Below are positions 9,701 to 17,800 of a DNA stretch of 64,000 nt, in pieces. Made by a program: the position numbers and the translations under genes. Position 1 is the stretch's first letter. The number at the start of each line of letters is the position of its first letter. The DNA comes from Paramacrobiotus metropolitanus (lineage: Eukaryota > Tardigrada > Eutardigrada > Parachela > Macrobiotidae): contig NW_026570285.1 in assembly GCF_019649055.1 (NCBI RefSeq), forward strand, positions 1 to 64,000. Direction: 5' to 3'. The notes under the pieces were generated by a model. It did no database searches. It was not told the origin of the DNA and worked only from the letters and a program-made list of their open reading frames with translations.

Positions 9701-12700
9701 TAACTGCTTTTACCCATTCGAGGTCGGGTTTGGCTGGCGGGGCTGGAGGTGGAAGTCGGACAGAATCAAAGCTCGGTTTCCGAGCCGACTGGATCTTTGT
9801 GATCCGAGACGGCCGACCTTCAACCATGGCGTTTGTTGCCAGGTTGGTCGATTCCTGTTCTTTGTCCCGTTCCTTCTCCTCCTCGTACTCGTTTACCCTT
9901 GTTTCCAGCCATGAAGTCGTTCGGATTAGGTGTTGTCGAGTCCTGGTCGTCTGTGGGGCGTCCGGATGACAAAGTCGTCGTATGAACCGGGCATTGTTTC
10001 CCCACGCCAAGATATCTCGATCCAAATCATTCGCTTCTTGGCTGTTATCTTCACAGAAGTTTCTGCGGGCTCTCATCTCTGTGATGAGTTCCGCTACTCT
10101 AGCCAATAGTTTGACTATATGTGGCGCGACCGTACTCGGCAGTTCGTCCGTGTCCGGTATGGCTTCCATGATCCGAGCTTCTGTGGCCGGAGACATGGGC
10201 CGATCGGCCATTTCCATCGGTTTCGGTTGGGCCAAGCCTGCTGTTGAGGTCGGCTGAGGTTGAATCCGAGCTGTTGTCGAAGTCGGCTGACTCGAGGTGT
10301 TCGGTTGTTGCGAACCGGATGCGCGTTGTGCCGCTTTCCGTTGTTCCTCGAGTTCCTTTCGCCGTAAGATTTCAAGGTCGGTTTGCACGTCCTGAATGTG
10401 CACCTGGGAGACTCTAATTTGGTCTTCGATTGCCGTCCGAATGTCACGGATGGTCGGATCTGTTCCGTCCATGTTATCAACTTGGCGTTGCAAGCTGTCA
10501 GCAATCCTTCGTGTACGAGCCAACTTGTCGTTAAGGGCTTCACGCTTTTCTGCCAATGTGGGCTCGAGCGGTTGTTGCGAAGCAGTCGGCTGCGGTTGAC
10601 TAGGGGTCGGCTGAACCCTTTGTGGGTTAGCCTCTAGAATTTTCCACAAGTCTTCGACCCGCCTTGAGCAGATGCTGTACTGCTGATCCAAGGCATCGCG
10701 CATTTGCTTCTCCATGGCGTTATTCGGGTCGAGTTCCCGGAGTTGTCTTCCGAGCTTCTCCATGACGTCGACCGCTTCTCGGTACTGGTTCTCAGCTTCA
10801 CCGATGTCGACTGCCTTTGGTTCGGCTGCCTCGGCGAATGGGAGTTCGACGTCCAGTCCAGGTGATGGGACTGGGGAGGGTATTTTCTCACGAGCTGGTA
10901 CTGGCGCTCCCGCTTTGTTCGGGTTTGCCAAGTACTGTTTGACATGATCGATCACCGACTGAAGTGCTTCAATTAGCCGGTCCCGGTTCGGACCTGGCGG
11001 TGGGATTCCCCATGAGCCTAGGGTATCGGCCCAATCCAACTCGAGTCGTAGTGCTCGGTCGATCCGGGTGAGGTCGGTTTCCTCTTGTTCCGTTAGGGTT
11101 CCACTAAGTCGGTGGTGAAAGATGTCGGCTAAATCCTGTCCGGCCTGTGAAATTATGTCCAAGTTACCGGGCAAGTTCTCCATTGGGGTCGTGCCGACTA
11201 GGGTCATCACCGCTGTCGTAGTCGGTGCTGCTCGGCGAGGTGGCGACGGCGTGGCAATCCGAGTGTACTCGGGTTCCGCGTTGAGGATCTCTGTGATCCG
11301 CTCAACTACCGACCTGAGTTGTCGTTCGTCGACTTCGGTCGGTTCTTCCTTGCGGAGTAAATCGTCTGCCTTTTTCAAGTAGGCTGTCAGGTCGTTCATC
11401 TTCTGCCGTGCCACTCTCAGAGTTTCGCCGTCCGTTGGCGTGTTTTGTACGAACGTTCGCTGGAGGTCTTCCAGTAAGTCCCATCCATCGCTGATTATGG
11501 AGGACATCTTTTCCCTGCGGCTTTTCCGCATTGCCGAGTGCATCTCCGCCGCCGATGAGGTCGACGGTAACGCGTCCGAGGTTTCCGTGTCAGAGTCCTG
11601 TGGTCGGTGTTGACCCCGTGACTCTGGTCGGCGTTGGCTTCGGCTATATTCCCGCAGCTGGTTTATGCCATTCATTACGAATTGGAAATGAACTCCCGGT
11701 TCGACCGTGCCTGGTTGTATCAGGTTCCTCACAAGTTGTATGTGAGTGGCGAACTCGGAAGTTATCCTCTGCACGTTCGGCTCGAGTCCTCTTTCGGCGC
11801 GTTGCTGAATCCGTTTAAGGATGTCTTCCGCCTCCTGTATAGCGGATCCGCCGTAGAGGATTATCCGGTCGGATGATGGAGATTTCGCCGTTACGACCTG
11901 TGTGGTCGTCGGCGGAGGCGATGATATCGGTGAAGTCACGACGGCTCCCGGTAGTAACGTCGTCGGTTGGACGTTATCCGTCAGTAAGGACGGAAGTTTC
12001 TCCGCCGAGATAGCCGTCTTCACCTGATCCATAACTGTTCGGAGTCGGTGTTTGTCCACCTCTGTGGTGGGCAAACCGTACCGAGTAAGATCTTCAGTTA
12101 GCCCTATGTGGGCTATGAGATCGTTAATTTTCCGAACCGGATCGAATTCGGTGGAATCTCGGATTCCGTCGGCTATGCGTCCGTAGATTCCTTGGAGGGC
12201 TTCTTTGCCATCGAGGATGGTTTTCCAGACTTCTGTCGTCTGGTCATCCTGTCCGATCTGAAATGCCATCGCATGGTACCGGGGCTGGGGAACCTGTTGT
12301 TCGGCTCCTCCTGTTTGGCTCTGGATTATCTGTCTAATCCTCCGGTAATGCATGTTTAGTCGAATGGCCTGATCGTCTGTGGTTATGCCGCCGTCCTGTT
12401 CGGCAAGTCTGCGGGCGATCCGTAAACTTCGGTAAAGGTCGTTTACCAATGCTGCTCTGTTGGTTACGGCGATCAAGTCTCCGCCTTGCGTCATCCTCAC
12501 TTCGTCGAGGATTCGATCTCCCGTTCGGATAGCGGCCTGTACCTCTGCCAATGTGGGCATTTGTACAGCTTCTGACCGACGTTCGGCTGCGTCCAAGTTC
12601 TGGGCAAGCTGTGGATACAGGTTAGCTCGGTTCTGAGCATTCCGTATCCTGTTCCGGATTGCGTTCAGTAATTCCAGATTTGTCGGCATTCCGGTCGTTA

Positions 12701-13894
12701 AGTAAGACCGAAGTCCTGACATGAAATCACGGATGGCTTTTCTGTGGCTATCGAGGTTCATTGCCTCGGTAGTCCCTGCCGGTGTATCTTCTAATACTGT
12801 ATCCATCCGACCTGTGACTATTGTAGCCATCCGTAGAAAATCCCGCAGCTCCTGCAGTGTTGGGAGCGGTTCGACAGGTGGCCCTTGTGGGACCTGCTGT
12901 GTCGGGTTCACTTGTAAGGCCGGAATTTGGATTGGTGACAGTCCTTGGCCTACACTCCACGTCATCATGGGTGGAGGTTGGCTCTTTGGGACGACCGCTG
13001 GTTGGGTCGTCGTCGGCTGTAGGGCTCGGATTTCGTTCTCCTTCTCCGTCAACTTCTTAGTCCAATGCTCGATCAGTCCGGTATTACCCAGAACGGTTTC
13101 AGGGTAATATTCCTTGGTCGGATCGAGTGTAGCTAGGCGCTTCTTCACTTCATTTATTTCGTGAAGGTATTCACTGCGCTTTTGCGCTAAAGCGTCCAGC
13201 CGGGCTAGTCGGATTTCCTCATCAATCACCGCCTGTGTGGTCGGTGCTGATATTCCCGACGAGCGCAAGTTTTGTTCTTGTGCTCGTATCCGCTTCTCCG
13301 AGTCGGCTGCTATGTCGACTTGTTGGTCTTCCTGTCGGCGTATTCTGCGGAATTCGGCCTCGTAATTGTCCATGTTCTGAGGAAGGCGTGCCCATGACAC
13401 TCTTAGCTTTACGGCCTCTTTCATGGCCTCCTCCTTCCGGAGACGTAGTTTTCCGATCTCCAGTGAGGGTGTTCGGCCAGGCATTTGTCGGCCTGCCGAA
13501 GTCGACGGAATTGGTTGAGACGTCGGCGTGACAACCTGTGTGGTTATCGCCGGGGGCCCTGGGTCAGGATCTCCCAGTCTCTGGCCAACATGCCGAGCTA
13601 CCGCTTGTTGGCAGATTCGGAGGGTTTCCTTTTCTTCGGCATGAAGCTTCAAGGTGGCGTCGTTCAGACGGTTCTCGTAGTACGACAGTTCGGCCAACAA
13701 CTTCGTTCTGTATGGAGTGTGGCTCGGATCTATCTGTGAGGTCTGCGTAAGTGCTTGGCTGATCGTGTCTATGTGAGCACGAGCCAATTTTGCCTGTTGA
13801 CGCAATTCCTCTGCGGTTCTGCCGTTGGTGTTGATTTCCTGGACAACCGCAAAAGGTGGAGGCATCGACGTCACGACCTGTGTGGCCGTCGTCG
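6434..13894 (-). repeat. Dispersed ACANA-loop hairpins within ORF4
   Basis: Plus-strand hits: 6434-6448 (TCGTC/GACGA), 9791-9805 (GGATC/GATCC), 10609-10632 (GGCT-g-AACCC/GGGTT-AGCC), 11280-11306 (GTTGA-GGATC/GATCC-gc-TCAAC), 11893-11909 (ACGACC/GGTCGT), 12051-12075 (ten pairs, one T-G), 12099-12115 (TAGCCC/GGGCTA), 13227-13246 (CACCGCC/GG-t-CGGTG), 13524-13552 (CGGCG...AACC/GGTT...CGCCG) and 13866-13894 (CGACG...ACGACC/GGCCGT-CGTCG). All loops are T-N-TGT. The variety of stems with intact pairing is the evidence. Confidence 0.75.
6703..7875 (-). CDS. ORF4 continuation (part 2, -1 frame)
   Basis: Open from the TAA at 7878 to the stop at 6703. It overlaps part 1 by 230 bases and is the more natural reading there (Lys/Glu-rich, SVQIDEDLD...). 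It begins with a disordered KKPVKSEAKET-type stretch, then Ser/Asp-rich text (SDQISDIEEKDS), then a globular-looking segment with Trp and hydrophobic helices. The switch point is best placed at a run of five G on the plus strand (7808-7812). No canonical slippery heptamer exists in the overlap, so a missing homopolymer base is likelier than programmed shifting. Confidence 0.6.
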   Translation of the reverse strand, partial: SHRSGTQVDQEDGTATRQDESPPPARQPSVQIDEDLDTRVINSANSAKSHKDKRKAKKEAAKQSAKPQPTETQKKPVKSEAKETTKPKSDSTVKTPKPNPAKRHKSSDDLDISDAGPQRTEQKEKAQQPHDKEAVERKFKEVMERTGTKPAKTSGGRLRNPPKPPTPTEQPQPSTSKQQSDVESDQISDIEEKDSISDHGEGDPYEGFKGDLKEMFDHGADTDESQWPAPDDVRERLPDEQPDDPVDTLIRTVRVHVEVVRSIENARKNGVDIYQSLVRDLSNNIQVGGETGKWLTHQLMMQIVAWTLDFGLAVAVHRQWGRTAELLPPDLIKALKSAAARNADDTPTRIARCIGYSRNPRGSTLVQIARVYNVMYMDKKGTSTKSSRIG

Positions 13895-14723
13895 AGACAG
13901 GCACTTGTTGGCTCTGTCCTCCGACCTGACTTCTGTGCTGGTTCAGCCGGTTCATTAAATGGGTCGTTGCGTTTGGATCCATCCAGAGGTTCTGTTGTCC
14001 GGGTGGCCTAAGATGAGTCGGCGAGATCGGTGGCGTAAGCAATACTGGCCTTGGTGGCGAGATTGTGCCATCCGGGCTGACCATGCTGATCGTTGCGATT
14101 TGTGGGGGTGGCATTCCCGACGTTGGCGGGATTGATGCGAATCGCATTGCCGGTGGGCTGTATGGGAAACTACTCGGCGCCAATGTGGGCGTCGTGTAGA
14201 TCGGGCCAGCCATGTTAGCCATTCCTGGCGCCATTGTGGGCACCATGTAAATCGTTACGGGCGTGTTCGCCATCCCTGGCACCATTGTCGGTGTCGGGTA
14301 AGCTGCTCCGGTCATCATTGTTGATGCCGAGCTGGTCGGTCCGACTATTGTAGTCGGTACCGGCCACTGATAAGGTGGCATTTGACCATGTGGGCCTGCT
14401 GCCGTTGTCGGAGTCGTCTGACTCGTTCCAGTTCCGAGGTTCCACAGACAGCCTGTGTTATCGACTGCTGTGTTCGGTGGCAGAATTTGGGGCGGTATCG
14501 TTCCACGTTGGGGCCCGACCGTAAGACCTGCTAACACATTAGCTGTTACGTTAGCTTGAGGATTGTCTACCTGCGGTAATGGCGTCTGTGTGGCCGACCG
14601 CGAATTATCCGATCGCGATGTCGAGCGATGAGTCGGGTAGGGCTGTGATCGGTTCGATCCGTTACCGCTACGTCCGCTGTTCGATCCGCTGGAAGGTGGG
14701 TCGTGTCGGCGACGACCTGACAT
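7644..14723 (-). CDS. ORF4, giant helical-repeat protein (part 1)
   Basis: 2359 codons from ATG 14723, unrecognised. Residues 1-290 are Pro/Thr/Ser/Gln-rich and low in charge, with repeated MVPTMAPGMAN-like units. Residues about 290-1650 hold some eight to ten predicted helical modules of 80-110 residues, each an antiparallel helix pair with spaced Leu/Ile, reminiscent in pattern of spectrin-like rods although I see no diagnostic motif. Examples start near 640, 860, 1050, 1160, 1290, 1390 and 1560. The last 700 residues are charged and disordered-looking. The PTTQVV/TTTQVV peptides scattered through it are hairpin translations. It occupies the env position, but no signal peptide or transmembrane segment is visible, so it is not an obvious envelope. 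Beyond about 7810 this frame is probably wrong; the protein likely continues in the next frame. Confidence 0.8.
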   Translation of the reverse strand: MSGRRRHDPPSSGSNSGRSGNGSNRSQPYPTHRSTSRSDNSRSATQTPLPQVDNPQANVTANVLAGLTVGPQRGTIPPQILPPNTAVDNTGCLWNLGTGTSQTTPTTAAGPHGQMPPYQWPVPTTIVGPTSSASTMMTGAAYPTPTMVPGMANTPVTIYMVPTMAPGMANMAGPIYTTPTLAPSSFPYSPPAMRFASIPPTSGMPPPQIATISMVSPDGTISPPRPVLLTPPISPTHLRPPGQQNLWMDPNATTHLMNRLNQHRSQVGGQSQQVPVSTTATQVVTSMPPPFAVVQEINTNGRTAEELRQQAKLARAHIDTISQALTQTSQIDPSHTPYRTKLLAELSYYENRLNDATLKLHAEEKETLRICQQAVARHVGQRLGDPDPGPPAITTQVVTPTSQPIPSTSAGRQMPGRTPSLEIGKLRLRKEEAMKEAVKLRVSWARLPQNMDNYEAEFRRIRRQEDQQVDIAADSEKRIRAQEQNLRSSGISAPTTQAVIDEEIRLARLDALAQKRSEYLHEINEVKKRLATLDPTKEYYPETVLGNTGLIEHWTKKLTEKENEIRALQPTTTQPAVVPKSQPPPMMTWSVGQGLSPIQIPALQVNPTQQVPQGPPVEPLPTLQELRDFLRMATIVTGRMDTVLEDTPAGTTEAMNLDSHRKAIRDFMSGLRSYLTTGMPTNLELLNAIRNRIRNAQNRANLYPQLAQNLDAAERRSEAVQMPTLAEVQAAIRTGDRILDEVRMTQGGDLIAVTNRAALVNDLYRSLRIARRLAEQDGGITTDDQAIRLNMHYRRIRQIIQSQTGGAEQQVPQPRYHAMAFQIGQDDQTTEVWKTILDGKEALQGIYGRIADGIRDSTEFDPVRKINDLIAHIGLTEDLTRYGLPTTEVDKHRLRTVMDQVKTAISAEKLPSLLTDNVQPTTLLPGAVVTSPISSPPPTTTQVVTAKSPSSDRIILYGGSAIQEAEDILKRIQQRAERGLEPNVQRITSEFATHIQLVRNLIQPGTVEPGVHFQFVMNGINQLREYSRSQRRPESRGQHRPQDSDTETSDALPSTSSAAEMHSAMRKSRREKMSSIISDGWDLLEDLQRTFVQNTPTDGETLRVARQKMNDLTAYLKKADDLLRKEEPTEVDERQLRSVVERITEILNAEPEYTRIATPSPPRRAAPTTTAVMTLVGTTPMENLPGNLDIISQAGQDLADIFHHRLSGTLTEQEETDLTRIDRALRLELDWADTLGSWGIPPPGPNRDRLIEALQSVIDHVKQYLANPNKAGAPVPAREKIPSPVPSPGLDVELPFAEAAEPKAVDIGEAENQYREAVDVMEKLGRQLRELDPNNAMEKQMRDALDQQYSICSRRVEDLWKILEANPQRVQPTPSQPQPTASQQPLEPTLAEKREALNDKLARTRRIADSLQRQVDNMDGTDPTIRDIRTAIEDQIRVSQVHIQDVQTDLEILRRKELEEQRKAAQRASGSQQPNTSSQPTSTTARIQPQPTSTAGLAQPKPMEMADRPMSPATEARIMEAIPDTDELPSTVAPHIVKLLARVAELITEMRARRNFCEDNSQEANDLDRDILAWGNNARFIRRLCHPDAPQTTRTRQHLIRTTSWLETRVNEYEEEKERDKEQESTNLATNAMVEGRPSRITKIQSARKPSFDSVRLPPPAPPAKPDLEWVKAVNTQLLRADAVIVELRKMMDETDQRSPQYCQIDINLGHLENNAKEARFILRPTTVWSVKNQERLQTLTAMIQSFVDDFYKRKEAEEQRKPKRPPSAKKPKVQPVKPTQVVPPASHQDEPMDEVPVPGLEGEDEPMDTSEEVGTTEASRPKPLERPTTLPGLSQREPQSERTPDGRLVLQPGGSNSPKFVRKPKLTDNIEEHGPRRRLFPSKSPSPVRTKERLLEILKATPSSLPPAEEKPSPSRKVMGAKALFTPGIHKKLVSQAKTLDLQRILYEAQLQGGIRDRTMTDEQQTQTAQKIHATIQDRDKVLRRLVTLRCGKQELRQLPLDSNMIQTIQRLRNPSINPGAYTLEIQPRPGEEVTEKIPITMSDSSEDEENADNVDSDDSIQQKAEAPPKGFTPKRGRSPVKQISPTRSASQPTKLPSQPTMEKPLRFTPRNTPTKPKKTEDAMDTTSPSEARVETTVETSPQRDEPTSIHSGPRLTIDESRTNESAKESVNIPTKRSTAKEKPPQDSSREFHDDPALQHVKDLTRSEQDACIDMAYPEDRELWHSLRIRRASIVGNTTEARRDHDRLTEKMADVMKRMGEHYRAEKSRPKALQAATPTRHKVTAPEPKSTKKTAQQPVKMKVPLRPDNLPFRSTKIWTHGSSTRPIPRNPTRINGRPRRKQRNNPLSRNRRKPRRNQ

Positions 14724-14899
14724 TGTTGCTTGCTGTCAAGGAAAGGAAATACGGCGCGTTAGAATTCTACCAACTCCCGTACATTCAACTGAAGATGTTC
14801 CGGTCAACTGAAGAGATTCCATTTCGACACCAAAGGTCCATCTATACCTAGCTACTGTTAAGCTATCTAAAACTTATTCTAAGTTTTACACCTATGGCC
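14724..14899 (-). promoter_or_regulatory. Pol-ORF4 spacer with splice acceptor at 14733
   Basis: About 176 bases without a frame. It ends with the pyrimidine tract TTTCCTTTCCTTGACAG (AG at 14734-14733), nine bases before the ORF4 ATG. This is a strong acceptor consensus and suggests that ORF4 is translated from a spliced subgenomic RNA. No donor was identified with confidence. Confidence 0.55.
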
Positions 14900-17800
14900 C
14901 TATAACTGAGTCTGTTCTGTTGTGACTGCTGTTTTGGGTGTCTTGGGTTTTGCTGTTTTGACTGGTTTCTCCGAGTCTGCCCGTCCTTCGGTTATTCGTT
15001 CGAGGATTTCTTTATGGGCTTCATCTTCAGCAACTTCAGTTTCCTCCAGCATCTGTTGTGCTGTCAGCTTCGGTTTCTTAGCTGTCCCATACTTCCGTTT
15101 CGGCTTAGTCGGTTCGACTGCCTGGTCGGCTGCTTCGACTTCCGTAGTCGGCGCCGATGTGTTCGGTAAGTCGACCTTCCGCTTTGTGTACTTGCGTTTG
15201 GGCTTGGTCGGTTGGACTGCCGGGTCGGCTACCGCGACTTCTGTGGTCGGTGCCGACGAGTCGGTTTTCTTAACCGTCCTCTTCTTCCGAGCTGGCTTTG
15301 TCGCCGGCTTTGGTTCCTCTGTAGGTCGGTTGGCTGGCTGAACCGGCGTTTCCGACTTGTCTTCCGACTCCTTCGGTTTCTCCGTGGTCGGCTGAGCTTT
15401 GTTCTCAGTTTCGTCCAAGGTCGGTGCTGGTTCGGCAGCTATCACATCTTGCTTCTGAAGTTCTTTCAGTGCAGGTGTCTCGAAGTCGGTCGGTGGTTTC
15501 TTCCGAGGTCGACCTCGTTTCTTCTTTACCGTCGGTTCGGTTTTGTCCGCGTCGTTAGTCGGATCCGAAGGTTTCTCGACGGTTCCTTCAGGTTTCTTGT
15601 TCGGCTTCCGAGTGGCTTTCCCTTCTGTCGGGTCGGCTACCGGGCCTGTTGACCGAGTTGCTGGTCGACTTGTCTCGACTCGGCAATGTTTAACTCGGTC
15701 GACGGCTACCGTATCTTCACGTCCGTCTTCGCATCGGAGGAGTAAGTTGTTTGGGCCAACGTAGTTGATGACCGTCCAAACTCCATCGTAGCGTTCCTTT
15801 CGGGTGGGATCCTTGGTCGGAAGTTCCACCGTTACCTTATCCTTCGGTTTGAAGGTCGGACTTGACTTCTTCTTATTATAGTGCTCGGCATTTCGTTCGA
15901 ATGCTTCATCAATGTTGATGCGGGCAATCTCATGCGAGCGCTGAAGTCGTTCTTTTATCCGTCGGATGTATTGTTCTTTATCCGTAAAGGTTTCTGGTGT
16001 ATTCGTTCCGGCCACTACGTCCTGTGGCATGGTCATTTCTCGACCATACAACATGTAGAACGGTGAGAACTTAGTCGCGGCATGGACGGCTCGGTTCATT
16101 CCGCAGACGACGTAATCCAAGGCTCTGTGCCATCGGTGTCCGTCCTTTACATCGCAGAACTTCCTTATTCCGTCCCAAATCGTTTGCATTTGCCGTTCGA
16201 CTTGTCCTTGTCCTTCCGGATGATGGGCAGTTCCAAGTGTGTGTTGGATGCCGAAGATCCGTGCGACCTTAGCGAACGTCTTCGCCGTGAAATGTGTCCC
16301 TCTGTCCGAGTGGATGAAGGTCGGCATTCCGTATTTCAGTAGGACATCTTTGACGAAAAACCTTTCGAATTCTCTCGCGGTATTCGTCTTCGTTGCCCGG
16401 GCTACGGTGAACTTCGTCAGCTGGTCGGTTACCACTGCGATGTACTGGTATCCCTTCGTCTCCGTCCGGGGAAGAGGACCTTTAAAGTCCGCGTATATGC
16501 GGTACCAGGGTTCACCGACTTCCGTCTTTTGGAGTTTACCCGGTGGTGGACATCGTTGCTTGTTCGTCATAATGCACTGTCGGCATTTCTCAATATAGGC
16601 AATGGCGTCGCTATTCATGCGAGTCCAAAAGTAACGCAGCTTCAGTGCTTCGATCGTTTTCTCCCGTCCGAAATGGTTTCCGGTTTTTCCGTCGTGGAGC
16701 GATCGGATGATTTGATTCCGCATAAAGAGTGGTACGACGAAGCAACGTTCCAACTTTGTGTTGATCGTCTTCAGTCTGTACAGTACTCCTTGCGCCATCT
16801 GGTAGTGTTCCAGATGCTTCGACTTGTGGTCGAGTTTCTCTGGATTTTCCAGTTCGTCAATGATTTTGCGTAGCTGCGGGTCTCGCAACTGCGCTTTCCG
16901 AAGTTCCATGTTCGGTTCGGGTGGAGGTGGGAGTGTCTCTTCGACTTCCAACTCGTCATCCTCCGCCGTGTTGACGGTCCGAATGGTTGGTTCCGGTGTC
17001 TCCGGTGCTGGGATGTTTATGACTCGGACCTCTGTGGTACTCAAGTCATCCCAGTCGGTTATGACATTGCATCCGGGGAGAACCGGTGGAAGGGGGATTT
17101 TTGGTGGGTTTGCCTTATCCCTGTTCTTCTTCTTGGAGGCGTTCGCCTTCAGACGTTTAAGAGTCCGTATTGTACAGACCTTAACTTCGTCCTTGAAGTC
17201 CTCAAAGTTGGGGACTTGGTCCAACTCTTCGTGTGGATCTTTGTCCTCACTACGTTCGAGTGGCCATCTCGACAGGGCGTCCGCATTGTCGCAGAAAACA
17301 CCTGGCTTATACTCGATGGTTATGTCCCGTCCTTGTAAAGCCAGTGCCCATCTTGTTAGTCGAGGGTTGATGCCAGGTCGGTTCGACTCGCATCGGAGCA
17401 GGTTCTGCAGTGCTCGGTGATCCGTTCTTACGGTGAATGGTCCGTGGTCGATGAAGTGCTTGAATTTCTGCACGGCCCATACCACGGCCAAGCATTCCCA
17501 TTCGGTAACTCCATAGTTGAGTTCCGGTCCACGTAAGACTCGGCTGGCGTAGGCGATTGGATGATCGTCTTGTGAGATCACCGCGCCAAGTCCGGCTCCG
17601 CTTGCGTCACATTCGATGACGGTCTTTTTGGTCGGGTCGAACTTCGCCAGTACAGGTGCTTCTGTTAGCGCCTTCTTGATGTCGTTGAACTCGGCCGTGT
17701 GGGCTTCCGTCCAATCGAGCTTGATATTTTTATCCTTCCGGAGGAGCTCGTACATTTTTGACGTTTTCTGAGCGTATCCTCGGATGAATTTCCGATAGTA

